The translations under genes and the position numbers were made by a program. Positions 19,547 through 31,000 of a stretch of 64,000 nt of DNA are shown here, piece by piece; the first letter of the stretch is position 1, and every line of letters begins with the position of its first letter. The DNA is taken from assembly GCA_963844885.1 (NCBI GenBank), contig CAWJQA010000006.1, positions 248,001 through 312,000 on the forward strand. Reading direction: 5' to 3'. This DNA comes from DATMER01 sp963844885 (lineage in GTDB: Bacteria > Acidobacteriota > Thermoanaerobaculia > Multivoradales > UBA5704). The notes under the pieces are model-generated. The model did not search any database. It saw nothing but the letters and a program-made list of their open reading frames with translations, and had not been told where the DNA came from.

Positions 19547-19554
19547 CTTTTTGG
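19547..19554. repeat. Target-site duplication, right copy
   Basis: CTTTTTGG, identical to 14545-14552. Confidence 0.75.
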
Positions 19555-19688
19555 GGAGTACGAGGCGTGGGACAGCACCACTCGGGAGGGTGGGAGAGGT
19601 CACTACCTCCGTCTTTCTCTGCCCGCCTCCCGGCGCGTCGACCCCGGTCCGGCGCTGTTTTCGTTCCGGACCGGCAAAGGCGAACGGG

Positions 19689-20264
19689 TCAATGCTTGTA
19701 CTTCAGAGGCGACACCTTGTGGGTTCCCTTGGCCTTGTTCGCCTCGAAATCAAACGTCGTGCCTTTCTTGAAGAACGGGCTCTTCTCGTTGTGACAGTTG
19801 ATGCACTGCGCGGCCGTGATCTTCTCCACCAGCCCGACCTTGACCAACTCCGCCTTCTTGTACTCCTTGTTCCGCAGGCTCATGTGCTCGGGCTTGGTGT
19901 AGGTGCCACCCGCGCCGTGGCACATCTCGCAGCCGGTTCCGACGCGATCCGGGGTGGCCTCGGCGCTGGTGAAACCGCCGGGTTTGCCATGGCCCGTGGT
20001 GTGGCATGACAGGCAGGACGCATCCTTCGTGTAGTCCTTCTTCGGGTCCAGGCCGGCCGCTTTCTTGGCCGCGGCGGCCACACCGGGCTTGAGGTGCTCG
20101 AAGGACTTGGCCATCTTGGTTTCCGACCAGGACTTCCATTCCTTGAGGTGACACTTCCGGCAATTGTTGCTCCCGACGTAGGAATGGCCTTCGTCAGCCG
20201 AAGACAGAGCCGGCAGCAGCAGGAGCATGACGGGAACGAGAACCAACCGCATCGAGCTCTTCAT
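19689..20264 (-). CDS. Tetrahaem cytochrome c554-like periplasmic protein
   Basis: 191 residues with a signal peptide (MKSSMRLVLVPVMLLLLPA then LSSADE) and four CxxCH haem sites: CRKCH near residue 36, CLSCH near 84, CEMCH near 112 and CINCH near 157. The spacing and the HSYVGSNNCRKCHLKEWKSW segment match the cytochrome c554 / multihaem family, which carries electrons in the periplasm. No partner oxidoreductase gene is adjacent. It is now separated from its former upstream-downstream neighbourhood by the IS1595-like insertion, whose right end lies 140 bp past its stop. Confidence 0.88.
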   Translation of the reverse strand: MKSSMRLVLVPVMLLLLPALSSADEGHSYVGSNNCRKCHLKEWKSWSETKMAKSFEHLKPGVAAAAKKAAGLDPKKDYTKDASCLSCHTTGHGKPGGFTSAEATPDRVGTGCEMCHGAGGTYTKPEHMSLRNKEYKKAELVKVGLVEKITAAQCINCHNEKSPFFKKGTTFDFEANKAKGTHKVSPLKYKH

Positions 20265-20400
20265 GGCGTTTTCCTCTCACAACAGACGCATGGCGCACCC
20301 ACCTTGGGCACGCCAAGAAACAATAGCAGCCTTAGCATTCGCCACTCCACACCCCGATGGGTGGCCGAAGGAGCTACCCGTAGGAGATCAGGCTTGCCGA

Positions 20401-20781
20401 TCACGCAGCGGGCCCGGTCCGGTGCAGCCAGCCTCGGGCTTCGCCAACGGCTTTGAGGTGCTTGGCCTTCTTCTCGATCTGAGATGGCGTGCAGGTATCG
20501 AACCGGATGACAGCATGAGCGGGAAAGGGTTCAGGGTCGGTCTCCGCCGTCAGTTCGAGTGCCTCGCACTCGGCGACTGTCACTGCCACCACTCCAATCG
20601 ACGAAAATCCCAGTTCGTTGGTGTAGTGCAGCCATGCCTGAAGCGCAGTGACCTGATCTCCGTCGTAGACGGATAGACGATAGTTGTCTTTGGGAGTAGG
20701 TTTGAACACCTGAGAGGTGATGCGGCCTTGTTGCACCCACGCCGGATTGACCTGCCGGTGCAACAACGTATCACTGTTCAC
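20401..20781 (-). CDS. Unknown protein of a two-gene cassette (small partner)
   Basis: 126 residues from GTG 20781 (GGGAGG upstream), reading VNSDTLLHRQVNPAWVQQG, then FKPTPKDNYRLSVYDGDQV and a C-terminal EKKAKHLKAVGEARGWLH. It overlaps the end of the 385-residue gene by 11 bases, so the two are co-translated. I recognise this as the small member of a gene pair seen in various bacteria, always annotated as hypothetical. The tight coupling suggests a complex; no toxin, nuclease or membrane feature is visible. Confidence 0.65.
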   Translation of the reverse strand: MNSDTLLHRQVNPAWVQQGRITSQVFKPTPKDNYRLSVYDGDQVTALQAWLHYTNELGFSSIGVVAVTVAECEALELTAETDPEPFPAHAVIRFDTCTPSQIEKKAKHLKAVGEARGWLHRTGPAA

Positions 20782-21928
20782 GCGGCCCTCCCGAAATCCG
20801 CTGAATCTGCTGGATGAGCCGCGCCCACTCGGCGGGCTCATCCAGTCTCAGCTCTTCTTCGTGCTCTTCGTCGGAGTTGAGGTTGAGCACATGAAGGGCG
20901 GCAACATGTCTTTTGAGATCGATCTCAAGCGAGATGTCGTGAGAATCGATCGACCATTCCAGACGGATGCCTCCCTCGGGAGTGGGATACACGAACGGCA
21001 AAGGAAGGTTTTCAGGGTAGTCCCGAGTGAACTTGTCGCTTAGCCAGTCAATCCCGGCGGAGGTCGGCGCGCTACCGCCTCCTTCTAGCCAACCGTCTTT
21101 CAGGAGCCGCAGCTCGTCCAGCCGGGCAGGTACGTCCAGAGGGTCGAGCACACTGACATGTTCAATGGATTCGAAGCTCACCAGTTTCTCGTTGCGGTTG
21201 ATGCAGCCGATGCCTTGTATCAAGATGCGGGTCCCGACCCTATAACCTTTGAACGCCTCCAGGATGGTGTCCAGATGCTGAGTCGGCAGCGGTGCTTTGA
21301 TTTTACGGCCGTCGATGAGTTGGAGCTCGAAGGTCATATCGTCCTGGTCGACTTCGGAAATCGTGCCACGCACCGAAGTTTCTTCGGTCAACTCGTTGAG
21401 CCGCGATGAAGCGAGGAGCAGCTTGCGCCGGGTTTCCCGCGTCAGCCGCGCGGGGTTGTGGCGAGCCTGCGTGGTGAATTCCATCGCCTCGCCCTCTCGT
21501 AGGCTGCGGCCCAAGCGGTCGAAGTAACCCAAGGTCTTTTCAGGCAAGAAGTCCGTGATGGGCTGCCCTTGTTCGGCCGCGCCAATGGCATTGACTACGG
21601 CGTCACGCGCCCGCTCGAAGTATGTTTTGCTTAGAGGCTCCTCATCTTCATCAAAAAAGGAGAAGGGGAGCGATGTGGTCGTGATCGACAGGCTGATAAC
21701 AGGAATCGCGCTACCTTCTTCGATGGCAGAGAGCTTCAGCGCAACCCCATCGGTGAATCGGCGAGGAGACCGGCGCCGATTGGGATGGTCTTTCAGGAAC
21801 TCCGATTTGGCAACCTCAACAATCATCTCCTCGAGGACCGCGAGATCCTTGAGGACTTCCAAGGGAATAGAGTGTTCCTCGAATCGTTCCCCAATGAGTC
21901 GAGGCCGCAAGAATGGTTCCATTGCCAT
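20771..21928 (-). CDS. Unknown protein of a two-gene cassette (large partner)
   Basis: 385 residues from ATG 21928 (MAMEPFLRPRLIGERFEEH). The N-terminal half is predicted mixed alpha/beta (LKLSAIEEGSAIPVISLS). A central OB- or barrel-like region has VRGTISEVDQDDMTFELQL then DGRKIKAPL. The C-terminal domain has LKDGWLEGGGSAPTSAGIDW, LPFVYPTPEGGIRLEWS and DISLEIDLK. The C-terminal pattern is characteristic of a conserved hypothetical family found beside the small partner at 20401-20781. No catalytic motif is identified. It lies 122 bp downstream of the megasynthase stop on the same strand but is probably a separate cassette. Confidence 0.65.
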   Translation of the reverse strand: MAMEPFLRPRLIGERFEEHSIPLEVLKDLAVLEEMIVEVAKSEFLKDHPNRRRSPRRFTDGVALKLSAIEEGSAIPVISLSITTTSLPFSFFDEDEEPLSKTYFERARDAVVNAIGAAEQGQPITDFLPEKTLGYFDRLGRSLREGEAMEFTTQARHNPARLTRETRRKLLLASSRLNELTEETSVRGTISEVDQDDMTFELQLIDGRKIKAPLPTQHLDTILEAFKGYRVGTRILIQGIGCINRNEKLVSFESIEHVSVLDPLDVPARLDELRLLKDGWLEGGGSAPTSAGIDWLSDKFTRDYPENLPLPFVYPTPEGGIRLEWSIDSHDISLEIDLKRHVAALHVLNLNSDEEHEEELRLDEPAEWARLIQQIQRISGGPREQ

Positions 21929-22049
21929 ACTGTCACCCCTTGGTCTGGCGAACGGCCCAGCCTGATCGCACGGCATCCTTATACGAGCCGACTTAACCGT
22001 TCGTCACGATATCACAATCCTTGGTCGTGCCCCGAAAGCCGGGTTTGGA

Positions 22050-25000
22050 TCAGCCCCGCCGCTGGCGCATCCGCTCGCGGCGCATGGCGCCGCGGCTGCG
22101 GCGGTCTTCGAAGGCTTCGCCTTCCCCACCCTCTTCGCTGCTCTGGAGCAGCTTCACGAAGGCGCTGACGGTCGGGCCTTCGAAGAGGCTGACGCCGGTC
22201 ACGTCGGCATTGAGCTCGGCCTTGATGCGCGAGATGACCTTCAGGCCGACGAGGGAGTTGCCGCCCAGGTCGAAGAAGTTGTCGTGAACGCCGACGCGGT
22301 CGATGCCGAGGATCTCCTGCCAGATCGTGGCGATCTTCTCCTCCATCTCGTTGCGCGGCGCCACGTAGGCGCTGCCCAGCACCGGACGCGAGTGGATCTC
22401 CCGCGCTTCCACCGCCTCGGCGGCCAACTCTTCCAGCGATTTCGAGGCGTAGCTCTCCTCGATCTGTGACTGGAAGTCCTCACGGACGACGGCCACCTGC
22501 GAGAGGCTGCTGCGCAGGACCCGCTCCAGCGCCTCGATGCCCTGAGACGGCGAGAGGCCTTTCTTCAGGCTCTCCTCGCGCCAGGCCTTCAGCTCGGCCG
22601 GCACCTCGGTTTCCACCGCCATGCCGACCTCCTGCCAGGCGTCCCAGTCGATCGAGACGACCGGCAGGCCGCCGCGCGACCTTTCGGCGCTCGCGAAGGC
22701 GTCCAGGTAGCCGTTGGCCGCCGCGTAGTCCGACTGGCCCGGCTGCGACAGGACCGCCGTCACCGAGGAGAAGAGAACCACGAAATCGAGCGGCAGGTCT
22801 CCGAAAACGTCGGCGAGCACCCTCGTGCCCCGGATCTTCGGCGCGAAGACGCCTTCGGCGATCTCGCGGGTCTTGGTCTGGATGAGGCCCATGCCCGGCA
22901 CGCCCGCGGCGTGGAGGATGCCGTGGAGCGCTCCGAAGCGGGCCAGGACGCGCTCGCGCACGGCCTTCATGGCGTCGCGGTCGGCACTGTCCGCGCTCTC
23001 CACCATCACCTCGGCGCCCGCCGACTCCAGGGCTTTCACCTTGAGGATGCGGCGGCTCACCCGGTCGCCGTCGCCGTGCGCGGACAGCCAGCCGTCCCAC
23101 TGGTCCCGCGCCGGCAGTCCGGAGCGGCCGGTGAGGATCAGCTTCGCCCGGTATTTGCTCGCCAGGTGCTCGGCCACGGCCAATCCGATACCGCCGAGGC
23201 CGCCGGTGACCAGGTAGACGCCTTGATCGCGCAGGCGCGCCGTACCGGCCTCCGCTTCCAGGCGGGCCTGCTCGAAGACCTGCACCCAACGGTGCGTTCC
23301 GCGACAGGCCACGACGGGATCGAGCCTGGCGCCGATACCGCCTCCCAGCTCACCGAGCACGCCGTCCACCAGGGCGGCGAGCCTCGCGGGGGCCGCTGGC
23401 AGCGCGGCGGGCACGTCCACGGAGCGCGGCTTGATCTTCGGCAGCTCGCGCGGGATCACCTTGGCCGCTCCGAGCACGGTTGCGCGCTCAGGGATCAACT
23501 CCTCTTCGCCCGTGACCTCCTGCGCTCCGCTGGTCACGACGAGGAGATCGACCTCCGGCTCCTCGACAGCCAGGGCCCGGGCCAGGAAGACCAGGCTGTA
23601 GTAGCCACGGTCGAGGGTCTCCTCCAGAGAGCCGGACTGCGGGCCGGCGTTCCAGAGGTGGACCACCTTGGCCGGCAGCTTGCCGGTACCCTTGAGATCC
23701 GCCACCAGGGCGGTGTAGTCCGCTTCGCTCCGCGGATCGAGGCGGTAGACGCCGTCCGAAACCCTTGCGAACGCATGCCCGATTTCCACGGTCGTCACGT
23801 CGGCGCCAAGCTCGCGCAGCCGGCGCTCGAAGATGCGGTCCGAGGCCGTCCGGCGCGGTGAAGAGCAGCCAGCGGGTGGCATCCCCGTTCCCCTTCCCCG
23901 CCAGCTCGCGGAGGTCGAGGACGGACGGCCGCTCCGTCCGCTTCCAGGCCGGGACCCAGAACCAGTCCGCGGGGTCCTTCGAGGCCTTCTTGCGGCCGGC
24001 CAGCTCCGGATGGAGCGGATCGACCCAGTAGCGCTGGCGCTCGAAGGGGTAGGTCGGCAGCGGCACGCGGCGGCGGCGCTCGGCGGCCCAGAAGGCGTCG
24101 AAGTCGATCTCCACGCCGGCCAGCCAGAGCCGGCCCAGGGCGGTGAGGACGAACGCCGCGTCCTCGTACTTCTCCTTGGGGTGGCGCATCGTGGAGAGGA
24201 TCGCGTGCGTCGCCTGCTTGGCCGGGTGGACGCGCGCCGAGGTCGAGAGCACGTTGCTCGGGCCGACCTCCAGAAGCACGCGGGTCTCGTCCTTGAACAG
24301 CTCGCCGAGGTTGTCGGCGAAGCGGACCGCGCCGCGGAGCTGCGCCGCCCAGTAGTCCGGGCTCGTGGCCTCCTCGGGCAGGATCCAGGTGCCGGAGACG
24401 TTCGACAGGTACGGGATCTTCGGCGCCTGCCGCGGCACCCGCGCCACGGTGGCCCGGAACTCGTCGAGGATCGGGTCCATCATGGCCGAGTGGAAGGCGT
24501 GCGAGGTGTGGACCGGCCGCACGTCCAGGCCGCGGCCCTCCATCTCCTGCCGGAAGGCCGCCACCGCCTCGTGCGTGCCCGAAACCACGGTCATGTCGAT
24601 GCGGTTGATGGCGCCCACCGAGACTTGCGGGTGATTCGCGAGCAGCGGCAGCAGATCCGCCTCGGAGAGCGGCACCGCCAGCATGGCGCCGGACGGCAGG
24701 CTCTGCACCAGCTTGCCGCGGCGGGCGACGAGCACCAGGCCGTCCTCCATCGAGAACACGCCGGCCAGGGCCGCCGCCGTGTACTCGCCCACGCTGTGGC
24801 CGATCATCGCCTGCGGACGCACGCCCCAGCTCAGGAAGAGCTGTGCCGTGGCGTATTCGATGACGAACAGCGCCGGCTGCGCGAACATCGTCTGCCGCAG
24901 CCGCTCGCCCGCCGCTTCGAGGTCAGAGCCTTCGGGCGGATAGATCACCTCGCGGATGTCCACGCCGTCCAGATGCGGCTTCAGGATCTCGGCGCAGCGG

Positions 25001-28000
25001 TCCACCACGTCGCGGAACACGGGCTCGGACTCGTAGAGGTCGAGGCCCATGTTGGGATACTGCGATCCCTGGCCCGGGAAGAGGAACGCCACGGCGCGCT
25101 CGCCGGCCTCGCGGTAGCCGGTGACCACGCGGTCGGGCTCCATCTCCTGAAGGGTCTGCGCGGCGTCGTCCGCGCTCTCGACAACCACGAAGCGCCGGTT
25201 GTCGAAAACCTTTCTACCGGTCTGGAGTGTGAACGCCACGTCCGCGATCGGCTGATCGGGATGCTCGCGGAGATGCTTCGCGAGGTTGCCGGTGAGCGTC
25301 TCCAGCGCGGTCGGCGTTTTGGACGAGAGGACGAGGAGCTGGTACGGCCGCGACGGACCGGACGGCTCCTGCTCCGGCGCCTCCTCCAGGACGACGTGCG
25401 TGTTCGTGCCGCCCATGCCGAGCGAGCTGACGCCGGCGCGGCGCGGGATGCCGCCGGGGGTCACCCAGGGCTTCAGCTCGGTGCTGACGTAGAACGGGCT
25501 GTTCGCGAAATCGATCTTCGGGTTGGGGCTCTTGAAGTGGCAGATCGGCACCAGGGTCTTGTGGTGCAGGCAGAGCGAGGCCTTGATCAGGCCGACGACG
25601 CCGGCCGCCGTGTCGAGGTGGCCGATGTTCGTCTTGACCGAGCCGATGGCGCAGTATTGCCTTTTATCAGTGCCTGCCCGGAAGGCCTGCGTGTAGGCAG
25701 CCACCTCGATGGGATCACCGATCGGAGTGCCGGTGCCGTGGGCTTCGATATACGTGATCGTATCCGGCGTCACGCCGGCCGCGGCCTGGGCCATCATGAT
25801 GACGTCGGCGTGGCCGTCGACGCTCGGCGCCATGTAGCTCACCTTGTTCGAGCCGTCGTTGTTGCAGGCCGAGCCCTTGATCACCGCGAGGACGTTGTCG
25901 CCGTCGGCCACCGCCTCGGAGAGGCGCTTGAGGATCACGGCGCCGCCGCCGTGGCCGCTGACGAAACCCTTGGCGTCGGCGTCGAAGGCGCGGCAGTGGC
26001 CGTCCGGATCGGTGATGCCGCCTTCCTGGAACATGTAGCCCGAGATCTCGGGCACGTGGACCGAGGCGCCGCCCGCGATGGCCATGTCGCACTCGTGGTT
26101 GAGCAGGCTCAGGCAGGCGTAGTGGATCGCGGTCAGCGAGGTCGAGGACGACGACTGCACCAGCACGCTCGGCCCGCGCAGGTTCATGCGGTAGGAGACC
26201 TCGGTGGTGATGCTGTCCTTGTCGTTGCCGATGGCCGCCGCGAGGCTGTCGATCGACGCCACGAGGTCGATGTGGTAATAAAGGTTTTTCAGCCAGTAGG
26301 TGTTCATGCTCTGGCCGCCGAACACGCCCACGCGGCCCGGATAGCGCTCGGTGTCGTAGCCCGCGATCTCCATCGCCTCCCACGCGCATTCGAGGAACTG
26401 GCGGTGCTGCGGATCGGTGAGCTCGGCGTTCCTCGGGTTGTAGCCGAAGAAGCCGGCGTCGAAGAGTTCGACGTCGCCGATGATCCCCTGGGCCTTGACG
26501 TAGTTGGGGTTGGCGATCAGCTCCGGATCGTTGCCCGCGGCGAGCAGCTCCTCGTCCGTGAAGCGGCGGATGGACTCGACCTTGTTCACCAGGTTGTGCC
26601 AGAGCTGATCGACGCTCTTCGCGCCGGAGACGTGGGCGCTCATGCCGATGATGGCGATCTCCGTGTCCCGCCGGCCCGCTCCGCGCCTGGCCTCGGCGCG
26701 CCGCCGGCTCTCGTCGGCCGCACCGGTGTCCTGCGCCGCGCCGGAAGCCCCCGGAGCCCCCGGCGATAGACTGCGCACGAGCGAGCCGATCGTCGGGTAG
26801 CGGAAGAGGTCGATCAGCGAGACCTCCTGCGTCACGCCCTCGGCCTGCAGCGCGTCCTTGAGGCGGGCGTGGACGCGGGTCATGAGGAGCGAGTGGCCGC
26901 CGAGGTCGAAGAAGTTGTCGTGAACGCCGACCTTGTCGACCTTGAGGGCCTCCTTCCAGACCTCGGCGATGACGCGCTCCAGCTCGCCGCGCGGCGCTAC
27001 GTACGCCGCGGCCAGCTCCGGCCGGAGCTGCTCGGGCACCGGCAGGGCCTTGACGTCGAGCTTGCCGTTCGGCGTGAGCGGCAGCGCCGCGAGGTTCATG
27101 AAGACCGCGGGCACCATGTAGTCCGGCAGCTTCTCCTTGGCGAAGGCGATCAGGTCGCCGGCGGTCGGCGACTCGCCGGCCTCGGGCACGACGTAGGCCA
27201 CGAGCCGCTTCTCGCCCGTGTCCTCGCGCGGGACGACCGCGCAGTCCTTGACCGCCGGATGAAGGCCGAGCACGGTCTCGATCTCGCCCAGCTCGATGCG
27301 GAAGCCGCGGATCTTGACCTGCTGATCGATGCGGCCGAGGTACTCCAGGCGGCCGTCGGAGCGCCAGCGCGCGAGGTCGCCGGTGCGGTACATGCGGCTT
27401 CCGGGCTCAGCCAGCGGATCGGGCCCTCCGACAGGATCGGGGACAAACCGCTCGGCCGTGCCGGCCGGGTTCTTCTGGTAGCCGCGCGCCAGGCCCTCGC
27501 CTGCGATGTACAGCTCGCCGGGCACGCCGACCGGGCGCGGCTGGAGGGCGGCGTCCAGCACGTAGAGCCGGTGGCCGGTCACCGGCCTGCCGATCGGAAT
27601 CGGGTGGCTCGACGCGAAGTCCTCCGCGCTCAGCCGGTGGACGGTCGAGCAGATCGTGGTCTCGGTCAAGCCGTAGCCGTTGACCAGCTCCGCCGTGTCG
27701 AGGAGGCGGTCGACCTCGCCCGCCGACAGCGCCTCGCCGCCGGAGAGGATCAGGCGCAGCTTCGGGAGCTGGTCCTTGATGGCGTTCAAGCCCGCGATCA
27801 TCGACGGCACGGTGCTCAGGATCGACACGCCGCGGCGGCCGATCAGGCCGGCGAGGCGGGCAAAGTCGAGCATCTCGCCCTTCTCCGGCATCGCCACCGC
27901 GGAGCCGGCGCAGACCGCGGGCAGGATCTCGCCCACGAAGCTCGCCGAGGCCACCGACGTCAGCGGCAGGACGACGTCGTCCGTCCCCGGCCGGTAGCTG

Positions 28001-31000
28001 CCCAGGAAGGAGGCGATCATCGAGACGAGGTTGCGATGCTCGAGGAGGACGCCCTTGGGCTCGCCGGTGGAGCCGGAGGTGTAGATCAAACAGGCCGCGT
28101 TCTCCCCTGCGGCCCTCACGCCCGGACCCCCGGGAGAGGGGAGCGAGGAGACTCCCGACGTGATCTCCTTCAGCGAATCGGCCTCCAGAACGATCTTCGC
28201 TCCCGCGTTTTCCACCATGAAGGCCAGGCGTTCGGCCGGAGTTTCGGGGTCCATGGGGAGATAGCCGGCTCCGGACTTGAGGATGCCGATCGTGCCGGCC
28301 ATCAGCTCGAGGGAGCGGTCGGCGCAGAGGCCGACCAGCTCGTCGGGCCGGACTCCCAGGCTGCGGAGGTGCGCGGCGACCCGATCCGCCCTTTCGTTGA
28401 GCTCGCGGTAGCTCCAATGCCGCTCGCCGGCCACGACGGCGACGGCGTCCGGCGTCTTCGCGACCTGAGCTTCGAACAGCTCGTGGACCAGGGCTCCGGC
28501 CGGCAGCGCCGCGGCGGGTTCGGCCGGGCGGTTCCAGTCGGAGAGGAGCATCGCCCGCTCGGCCGCGGCCACGATGGGCAGCGCGGAGAGGCGCCGGTCA
28601 GGATCGGCCGCGGCGGTCTCCAGAAGAGTCAGGAAGCTCTTCACCATGCGCTCGGCCGTGGCGCGGTCGAAGAGGTCGACGTTGAAGTCGAGCGTCCCCG
28701 CGAGGCCGCCGCCCAGCTCGCCCACCGACATCGTGAGGTCGAACTGCGCGACCCGCTGCGGCAGCGGCAGGTGCTGGAGGCGCAGGTCTCCGATCTCCAC
28801 CTCGGCGCCGGCCTCGCCGACGGCAAACGCGGTCAGGCCCTGCTCCTGACCCGGTATCGCCGGGGTCCCGGGCAGGCTCGGCGCGTTCTGGAGCGCGAAC
28901 ATGACCTGGAACAGGGGCGAGCGGCTCGGATCGCGCTGCGGCTGGAGGCGCTCGACGAGCGTCGGGAACGGATAATCCTGATGCTCGAAGGCGCCGAGCA
29001 CGGCGCGGCGCGTGCCGGCCAGGAAGTCGGAGAACGACGGGTCGGCCGACGCGTCGGAGCGCAGCACGACCGGATTCACGAAGTAGCCGACGACGCCGGA
29101 GAGGCGCGCCCGGCCGCGGCCGGCCGAGGGCGAGCCCACGAGCAGGTCCGGCTGGCCGGCGTAGCGGTGGATCGTCGCCTGGAAAGCGACGAGGAGCGTC
29201 ATGTACATCGTGGCCTGCCGCTGCTGGCCGAGCGCCTTGACCCGCTTCGCCGCCTCCGGGCCGACCCGGAAGCTCACTGCGTCACCCGTGTAGGTCTGGA
29301 CCGGCGGACGCGGGCGGTCCGTCGGCAGCTCGAGCACCGGCAGCTCGCCGCCGAGGGCCTGCTTCCAGTAGCCGAGAAGCTTCTCGCCCTCGGTACCGGC
29401 GAGCGCTTCGCGCTGCCAGTGGACGTAGTCGGTGAAGCGCAGCTCCGGCCGCGCCATCTCGACCGGCCGGCCGGCCACGAACGCCGAGTAGAACGCGCCC
29501 AGCTCGCGCGCCAGGATGGCCACCGACCAGAAGTCGCTGATGATGTGGTGCATCGTCAGGAGCAGGACGTTGTCCTGGTGCGAGCGCCGGAAGAGCCGGA
29601 CGCGCAGCAGCGGGCCGGCCGCGAGATCGAACGGGAGGTTGGCCTCCTCGTCCAGGCGGCGCATGACGTCGCCGTCGCTCCAGCCCGCAGCGTCTTCCGG
29701 GGTCTCCTCGATGAAGGAGACGCCCATGTGCTCATGGACGATCTGGACCGGATCGCCCTCCTCCACCGCGAAGGTGGTGCGCAGCGCGGGGTGGCGGTCC
29801 ACCAGGGCCTGGAACGCGGCCTGGAGCGCTCCCGCTTCGACCGGCGTGACCACGCGCACGGCCGTGGGCATGTTGTAGGCGGCGCTGCCGGGCTCCAGGC
29901 GCCACAGGAACCAGAGCGCCTTCTGGCCGTCGGACAGCGGGAACGAGCCGCTCTCGGGTCCGGCCGGCTCCAGGCGCAGCACCTCCGCCGGAGCCTCGGC
30001 CTTGCCCAATCCCCCGGCCACCTGGTCCGCGATCCGGCCCAGGGTGATGCCGCCGAAAAAGCTTTCCATCGGCAGCGAGACGCCGGTGCGCGACTCGATC
30101 TCGTGCATCAGCTCGATGGCCTTGAGCGAGTCGAGCGCGTAGTCGGCCACGGCGCGCGACGGCGAGATGTCCAACAGGCGGACGTTCGCCGCCGCGGCCA
30201 ACCGGCCGGCGAGCCAGAGCACCACGTCGTCGCGGTTGTTCAGCTCGACCGGACCAATATCGCCGATACCGGCGGCCTCGCCTGCCGTGGAGCCGCCCTC
30301 CTTCCAGAGGCCGACCAGGTCGAGCCGGCCTTCGAGGAAGTCGGCCTTGCTCTGGCGGCGCTGGATCTTGCCGCTGGTCGTCTTCGGGATGCTGCCGGGC
30401 TTGATCAGCGCCAGCGCGTGGAGCTGGACCTCGTGGTCGTCCGCGAGCGCCTTGCGCACGGCCGCGGCGATCTCGTCGACGTCCGCCGTCCGCGCCTCGC
30501 GCTGGACCTCCTGGACGACGACCAGCCGCTCCTCGCCGTCGACGTCCACCGAGAACGCCGCGCCCGAGCCGGGACGCAGCGCGCGGTGTGCGCGCTCCGC
30601 GGTCAGCTCCAGATCCTGCGGGTAGTGGTTGGTGCCGCGGATGATGACCAGGTCCTTCTGGCGGCCGGTGATGTACAGCTCGCCGCCCCAGAGGAAACCG
30701 AGGTCGCCGGTGCGCAGGAACGGCCCGTGGCCGTCCAGGGTGTGCGCGTTGAACGTCTCCTCGGTCACGTCGGGCCGGTTCCAGTAGCCGCGCGCGATGC
30801 TGCCGCCCTTGACCCAGATCTCGCCGACCATGCCTTCCGGCCGCCGCTCGCGGGTCTCGGGATCGGCGATCACCGCTTCCAGGTCGCCGAGGATCCGGCC
30901 GCAGCCCACCAGCACGCGCGACGGCTCCCCCGGTTGATCCCCTTCGGTTCGGGCCGGCACGACCCGGTTCTGCCCCAGCTCGTCGGCGCGGAACGCGGTC

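Noticed and set aside
23800..23900. Programmed frameshift in the ketoreductase
   Set aside because: No slippery heptamer or following hairpin is apparent; the local sequence is a plain GC stretch, so a one-base assembly error is more likely.
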